This document shows, piece after piece, positions 60,540 to 64,000 of a stretch of 64,000 bases of DNA (its first letter is position 1; the number at the start of each line of letters is the position of its first letter). The stretch is taken from assembly GCA_963736505.1 (NCBI GenBank), contig CAVTOZ010000002.1:294892-358891 (forward strand), read 5' to 3'. The position numbers and the translations under genes were made by a program. The DNA comes from Solirubrobacter sp963736505 (GTDB taxonomy: Bacteria; Actinomycetota; Thermoleophilia; Solirubrobacterales; Solirubrobacteraceae). The notes below the pieces were generated by a model that saw only the letters and a list, made by a program, of their open reading frames with translations, was not told where the DNA came from and ran no database searches.

Positions 60540-62450
60540 ATGACCACGAAGACCCTGCGCGCGCTGCTCGATGGCGAGTACGCCGAGATCCGTGACCGGG
60601 TGCGCTGGTGGCTGTCGCAGCCCGGAAACGAGCCCGTCGTCGACCTTCCGCTCCAGGAGCACCGCGAGAAGGTGCTCGCCTGGGTGCAGGAGCTGACGGC
60701 CGAGGGCGACACCGGCCGCGGCTTCCCCGCCGAGTACGGCGGCCAGGACAACGTGGGCGGCTCGGTCGCGAGCTTCGGCGCGCTCGCGTTCGGCGACCTC
60801 AGCCTGCTCGTCAAGTGCGGCGTGCAGTTCGGTCTCTTCGGCGGCGCGATCCTGCACCTCGGCACCGAGCACCACCACGAGACCTACCTGCGCGCCGCGA
60901 CCTCGATGGAGCTGCCCGGCTGCTTCGCGATGACCGAGACGGGGCACGGCTCCAACGTCCAGGCGCTCGGCACGACGGCGACGTACGAGCCGGCGACGGG
61001 CGAGTTCGTGATCCACACCCCGCACGAGGACGCGCGCAAGGACTACATCGGCAACGCCGCCCGCGACGGGCGCATGGCGGTCGTGTTCGCGCAGCTGATC
61101 GCGGGCGGCGAGGAGCGCGGCGTGCACGCGCTGCTGGTGCCGCTGCGCGACGACGGGGGCGAGACGCTGCCGGGCGTCCGGATCGAGGACTGCGGGCCCA
61201 AGCTCGGCCTCGACGGCGTCGACAACGGGCGGATCTGGTTCGAGCACGTGCGCGTGCCGCGCGAGAACCTGCTCAACCGCTACGCCGAGGTCGCCCCCGA
61301 CGGCACGTACACGAGCCCGATCGAGAACCCGACCAAGCGCTTCTTCACGATGCTCGGCACGCTGATCCAGGGGCGCATCAGCGTCTCCGGCGCGTCGATC
61401 TCGGCGACCAAGGTCGCCCTGACGATCGCGATCCGGCGCGGCCTGGAGCGGCGCCAGTTCGGCATCCCGGGCGAGGAGGAGGCGCTGCTGCTGGACTACC
61501 GAACGCACCAGCGCCGGCTGCTCGTCCCGCTCGCGACGACGTACGCGCTGTCGTTCGCGCAGGACCGGCTGATCGCCGAGCTGCACGCGGTCTTCTCCGA
61601 CGACGACGTCGACGACCGCCAGCGGCGCGAGCTGGAGACGCTCGCGGCCGGCGTGAAGTCGATCGCCACGTGGCATGCGACGGACACGATCCAGGCGTGC
61701 CGCGAGGCGTGCGGCGGCGCCGGCTACCTGCGCGCGAGCCGCTTCGCGGCGCTGAAGGCCGACACCGACGTGTTCACGACGTTCGAGGGCGACAACACGG
61801 TCCTGCTCCAGCTCGCGGCCAAGAACCTGCTGACCGACTATAAGGACCAGTTCGGCGAGCTCGACCCGCTCGGCACGGCGCAGTTCATCGCGGGCCAGGC
61901 ACTCGGCATGCTGGCCGAGAAGATCGGCATCCCCGGCCGCGACGAGGGCGGCGACCTGCTCGCCCGCAAGACGCAGCTGGACCTCTTCAAGTGGCGCCAC
62001 GAACACATCCTGGGCGGCGTCGCGCGGCGGCTGAAGAAGGGCATCGGCAGCGGCCGCGACCCGTTCAGCGTGCTGGTCGACTGCCAGGACCACGTGCTCA
62101 CCGCGGCGCGCTCGTGGGTCGACCTCGTCGTGCTCGAGGCGTTCGCCGCGGTGGCGGACGACGACCCGCTGCTCGGTCGCCTCTGCAGCCTCTATGCGCT
62201 GTCGCGGATCGAGGCCGAGCGCGGCTGGTACCAGGAGCACGGCAAGCTCAACGCGGGGCGCTCGAAGGGCGTGATCAAGGCCGTCAACACGCTGCTCGCG
62301 GAGCTGCGCCCCGACGCCGGCATGCTCGTCGACGCGTTCGGCGTGCCCGAGTCCTGCCTCGAAAGGGGCGACGCTCGCCTGGCGGCTCGCGTCGCTGGGA
62401 GTCCTCGCCCTGCGGGCACGGACTCCCCTCTGGTTGGCAGGTCGACGTGA
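60540..62450 (+). CDS. acyl-CoA dehydrogenase/oxidase
   Basis: ATG at 60540; 636 aa. The acyl-CoA oxidase-type core has GGQDNVGGSVASFGALAFGD, CFAMTETGHGSNVQALGTTA (FAD/substrate motif), RKDYIGNAARDGRMAVV, and TIQACREACGGAGYLRASRF with GDNTVLLQ at the active-site end. It oxidises acyl-CoA to enoyl-CoA in beta-oxidation and is larger than standard dehydrogenases, as in the oxidase group. The last about 29 residues come from inserted-looking palindromes. TetR and thiolase genes follow in overlap. Confidence 0.92.
   Translation: MTTKTLRALLDGEYAEIRDRVRWWLSQPGNEPVVDLPLQEHREKVLAWVQELTAEGDTGRGFPAEYGGQDNVGGSVASFGALAFGDLSLLVKCGVQFGLFGGAILHLGTEHHHETYLRAATSMELPGCFAMTETGHGSNVQALGTTATYEPATGEFVIHTPHEDARKDYIGNAARDGRMAVVFAQLIAGGEERGVHALLVPLRDDGGETLPGVRIEDCGPKLGLDGVDNGRIWFEHVRVPRENLLNRYAEVAPDGTYTSPIENPTKRFFTMLGTLIQGRISVSGASISATKVALTIAIRRGLERRQFGIPGEEEALLLDYRTHQRRLLVPLATTYALSFAQDRLIAELHAVFSDDDVDDRQRRELETLAAGVKSIATWHATDTIQACREACGGAGYLRASRFAALKADTDVFTTFEGDNTVLLQLAAKNLLTDYKDQFGELDPLGTAQFIAGQALGMLAEKIGIPGRDEGGDLLARKTQLDLFKWRHEHILGGVARRLKKGIGSGRDPFSVLVDCQDHVLTAARSWVDLVVLEAFAAVADDDPLLGRLCSLYALSRIEAERGWYQEHGKLNAGRSKGVIKAVNTLLAELRPDAGMLVDAFGVPESCLERGDARLAARVAGSPRPAGTDSPLVGRST
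62368..62427. repeat. two nested palindromes at the 3' end of the acyl-CoA gene
   Basis: The first pair is GCGACGC (62368-62374) and GCGTCGC (62389-62395). The second is GGGAGTCC (62397-62404) and GGACTCCC (62420-62427), with an inner GCCC-TGC-GGGC. They sit within the last codons of the acyl-CoA gene and look like a compact inverted-repeat element rather than protein-driven sequence. Confidence 0.7.
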
Positions 62451-62992
62451 GAACCCGCTTGCCGCGCGCTGAGCGCGAGGCCCAGATGCTCGAGACCGCG
62501 CACGCGCTGTTCGCCGAGCGCGGCTACGCCGACGTGACGATGGACGAGGTGGCGGCGGCGGTCGGCGTGACGAAGCCGCTGCTCTACAACTACTTCGGCA
62601 ACAAGGAGCGGCTGTACGCGGCGTGCATGGCGCCCGCCGCGGAGGCGCTGGCGGACGCGATCGTTGACGCCGTCAAGGCCGCGGGGTCGCCGGCCGAGGC
62701 GCTCAGCAGTGCCATCCACGCCTTCTTCTCGTTCCTGGACTCCGATCGCGAAGGCTGGCGCGTGCTGTTCGACGAGACCCTGCCCGCGCGCGTCGCCGAG
62801 TACCGCGACCGCCTCGCCGGGCTGATCGTGCCCTCGCTCAGCGGCGGCCCCGCCGTCGAGCCGCTCACGATCGCCACGCTGGGCGCCGCCGAGGCGCTCG
62901 GCCGCTGGTGGCTGCGCACCGAGGCGATGCCGGCCGCGACGGCCGCCGACCTGCTGATCCGCACCCTCGAACCCGGACTGAGGACCTCATGA
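62447..62992 (+). CDS. TetR family regulator
   Basis: GTG at 62447 overlaps the preceding stop (GTGA); 181 aa. The N-terminal HTH is EAQMLETAHALFAERGYADV then MDEVAAAVGVTKPLLYNYFG. The C-terminal ligand domain is helical (AFFSFLDSDREGWRVLFDET). It is in the middle of an acyl-CoA operon and probably senses an acyl-CoA or fatty acid and controls the operon through the dyad at 60499. Confidence 0.93.
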   Translation: MRTRLPRAEREAQMLETAHALFAERGYADVTMDEVAAAVGVTKPLLYNYFGNKERLYAACMAPAAEALADAIVDAVKAAGSPAEALSSAIHAFFSFLDSDREGWRVLFDETLPARVAEYRDRLAGLIVPSLSGGPAVEPLTIATLGAAEALGRWWLRTEAMPAATAADLLIRTLEPGLRTS

Positions 62993-64000
62993 GCACCGAT
63001 ACCCGCCGCGTCGCCGTCATCGGCGGCAACCGGATCCCCTTCGCGCGGTCCAACGGCGCCTACGCGCACGCGACCGACCTCGACATGCTGACGGCGACGC
63101 TCGACGGGCTGGTCGAGCGCTTCGCGCTGGACGGCGAGCGGCTCGACGAGGTCGTGGCCGGCGCCGTGCTCAAGCACCCGCGCGACCGCGACCTCACGCG
63201 CGAGGCCGTGCTCGGCTCGCGCCTGGCGCCCGAGACGCCGGCGTACGACATCCAGCGCGCCTGCGGCACGGGGCTGGAGACGGTCATCGCCGTCGCGAAC
63301 AAGATCGCGCTCGGGCAGATCGACGCCGGCATCGCGGGCGGCGTCGACACCGCGTCCGACGCCCCGATCGGCGTCAACGAGGACCTGCGCCAGATCCTGC
63401 TCGACCTCAACCGCGCGAAGTCGCTGCCGGGGCGCGCGAAGCAGCTGACGCGGCTGCGGCCGGGACAGATCGTGCCGGAGGTGCCGGTCAACCGCGAGCC
63501 GCGCACCGGCATGTCGATGGGCGAGCACGCCGCGCTGATGGCGGCCGACTGGGGCGTCACGCGCGCCGAGCAGGACGAGCTCGCCGCGGCTTCGCACGTC
63601 AAGCTCGCCGCCGCCTATGAGCGCGGGTTCTTCGACGGGCTCGTGCAGCCGTACCTCGGGCTCGAGCGCGACCAGAACCTGCGCGCCGACTCGACGGTCG
63701 AGAAGCTCGCGAAGCTCAAGCCGGTCTACGGCGACACGATGACGGCCGGCAACTCGACGCCGCTGTCGGACGGCGCGTCGGCCGTGCTGCTGGCGAGCGA
63801 GGAGTGGGCGGCCGCGCGCGGGCTGCCGGTGCTCGCGTACTTCACGGCCGCGCAGACCGCCGCCGTCGACCACGTGCACAAGGGCGAGGGCCTGCTGATG
63901 GCGCCCGCCTACGCGATGCCGCGGATGCTCGACCGCGAGGGGCTGACGCTGCAGGACTTCGACCTGTACGAGATCCACGAGGCGTTCGCGTCGCAGGTGC
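62989..64000 (+). CDS. acetyl-CoA C-acyltransferase (thiolase), 3' partial
   Basis: ATG at 62989 overlaps the TetR stop (ATGA); 337 codons are in the window and the C-terminal His and Cys motifs lie beyond it, except the last visible DLYEIHEAFASQV, which holds the NEAFA-like active-site region. The first catalytic cysteine is in YDIQRACGTGLETVIAV; a GNSTPLSDGASAVLL loop follows. It cleaves 3-ketoacyl-CoA, completing beta-oxidation with the acyl-CoA dehydrogenase gene. Confidence 0.95.
   Translation, partial: MSTDTRRVAVIGGNRIPFARSNGAYAHATDLDMLTATLDGLVERFALDGERLDEVVAGAVLKHPRDRDLTREAVLGSRLAPETPAYDIQRACGTGLETVIAVANKIALGQIDAGIAGGVDTASDAPIGVNEDLRQILLDLNRAKSLPGRAKQLTRLRPGQIVPEVPVNREPRTGMSMGEHAALMAADWGVTRAEQDELAAASHVKLAAAYERGFFDGLVQPYLGLERDQNLRADSTVEKLAKLKPVYGDTMTAGNSTPLSDGASAVLLASEEWAAARGLPVLAYFTAAQTAAVDHVHKGEGLLMAPAYAMPRMLDREGLTLQDFDLYEIHEAFASQV

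Noticed and set aside
57894..62450. 1,518-codon plus frame ending with the acyl-CoA enzyme
   Set aside because: It crosses the stop of the trypsin-like gene and the antisense subtilisin gene; the enzyme starts at 60540.

Overview
The window is GC-rich actinobacterial DNA. Very common 1-4 bp ATGA/GTGA gene overlaps, frequent GTG starts, many secreted proteins with Pro/Thr-rich tails, and a secreted collagen-like protein opening with MRRHLTFANVMSSLAVFMAL all point to the Thermoleophilia/Solirubrobacterales (Conexibacter- or Solirubrobacter-like). That placement is inference from sequence style; there is no 16S gene here. Most of the window is chromosomal backbone plus niche genes. The only clear trace of a mobile element is a dead integrase next to a tRNA-Thr gene.

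Layout. 0-4 kb: a minus-strand operon with two GT4 glycosyltransferases and two unknown small genes, then a collagen-like surface protein. 4-8.3 kb: a trypsin-like protein whose catalytic serine is alanine, a broken VOC gene, and a large secreted BNR/sialidase-like protein with a clean terminator. 8.4-12.2 kb: an HTH/Clp-N gene (frameshifted) behind two copies of CGTCAA-N7-TTGACG, ankyrin and universal stress proteins, and a LysR regulator divergent from a collapsed muconolactone-isomerase gene and a DUF3237 gene. 12.2-16.8 kb: a secreted beta-helix protein and a two-component system (four-GAF histidine kinase, NarL-type regulator, lone receiver). 16.9-19.8 kb: three alpha/beta hydrolases and a cupin. 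19.8-26.3 kb: an orphan protein with a contractile-injection-like N-terminal motif, a sigma/anti-sigma-like pair, an ABC-2 exporter, membrane proteins and a CoA-binding protein. 26.6-29.6 kb: secreted and arginase-family genes, then the tRNA-Thr(CGT) integration scar. 29.7-31.9 kb: a cluster of secreted or membrane Pro-rich proteins. 31.9-35.9 kb: a receiver protein, a receiver-PAS-GGDEF-EAL protein, a coiled-coil membrane protein and a PHP phosphoesterase.

36-43.7 kb is the most striking part: a formate module with a FocA-type channel, NrfD-like membrane anchor, four-cluster ferredoxin subunit, a selenocysteine-containing formate dehydrogenase read through an in-frame TGA with a SECIS hairpin, and FdhD, all in one overlapping operon behind holB. 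tmk lies head-to-head with holB. 44-50.6 kb: galE, a secreted protein, a coenzyme B12-dependent ribonucleotide reductase with a structured leader, and an MFS exporter. 50.6-60.4 kb: a LacI-type palindrome and promoter in front of a GH92 alpha-mannosidase, then secreted hydrolases (S15/CocE, trypsin, subtilisin). 60.5-64 kb: an acyl-CoA dehydrogenase/oxidase, TetR regulator and thiolase operon that runs off the window end.

Functionally, the organism looks like a secretory, soil-type heterotroph that oxidises formate through a selenoenzyme feeding a membrane quinone pool, degrades glycans and proteins outside the cell, and beta-oxidises acyl chains. Several small genes are decaying by internal deletion with a frameshift.
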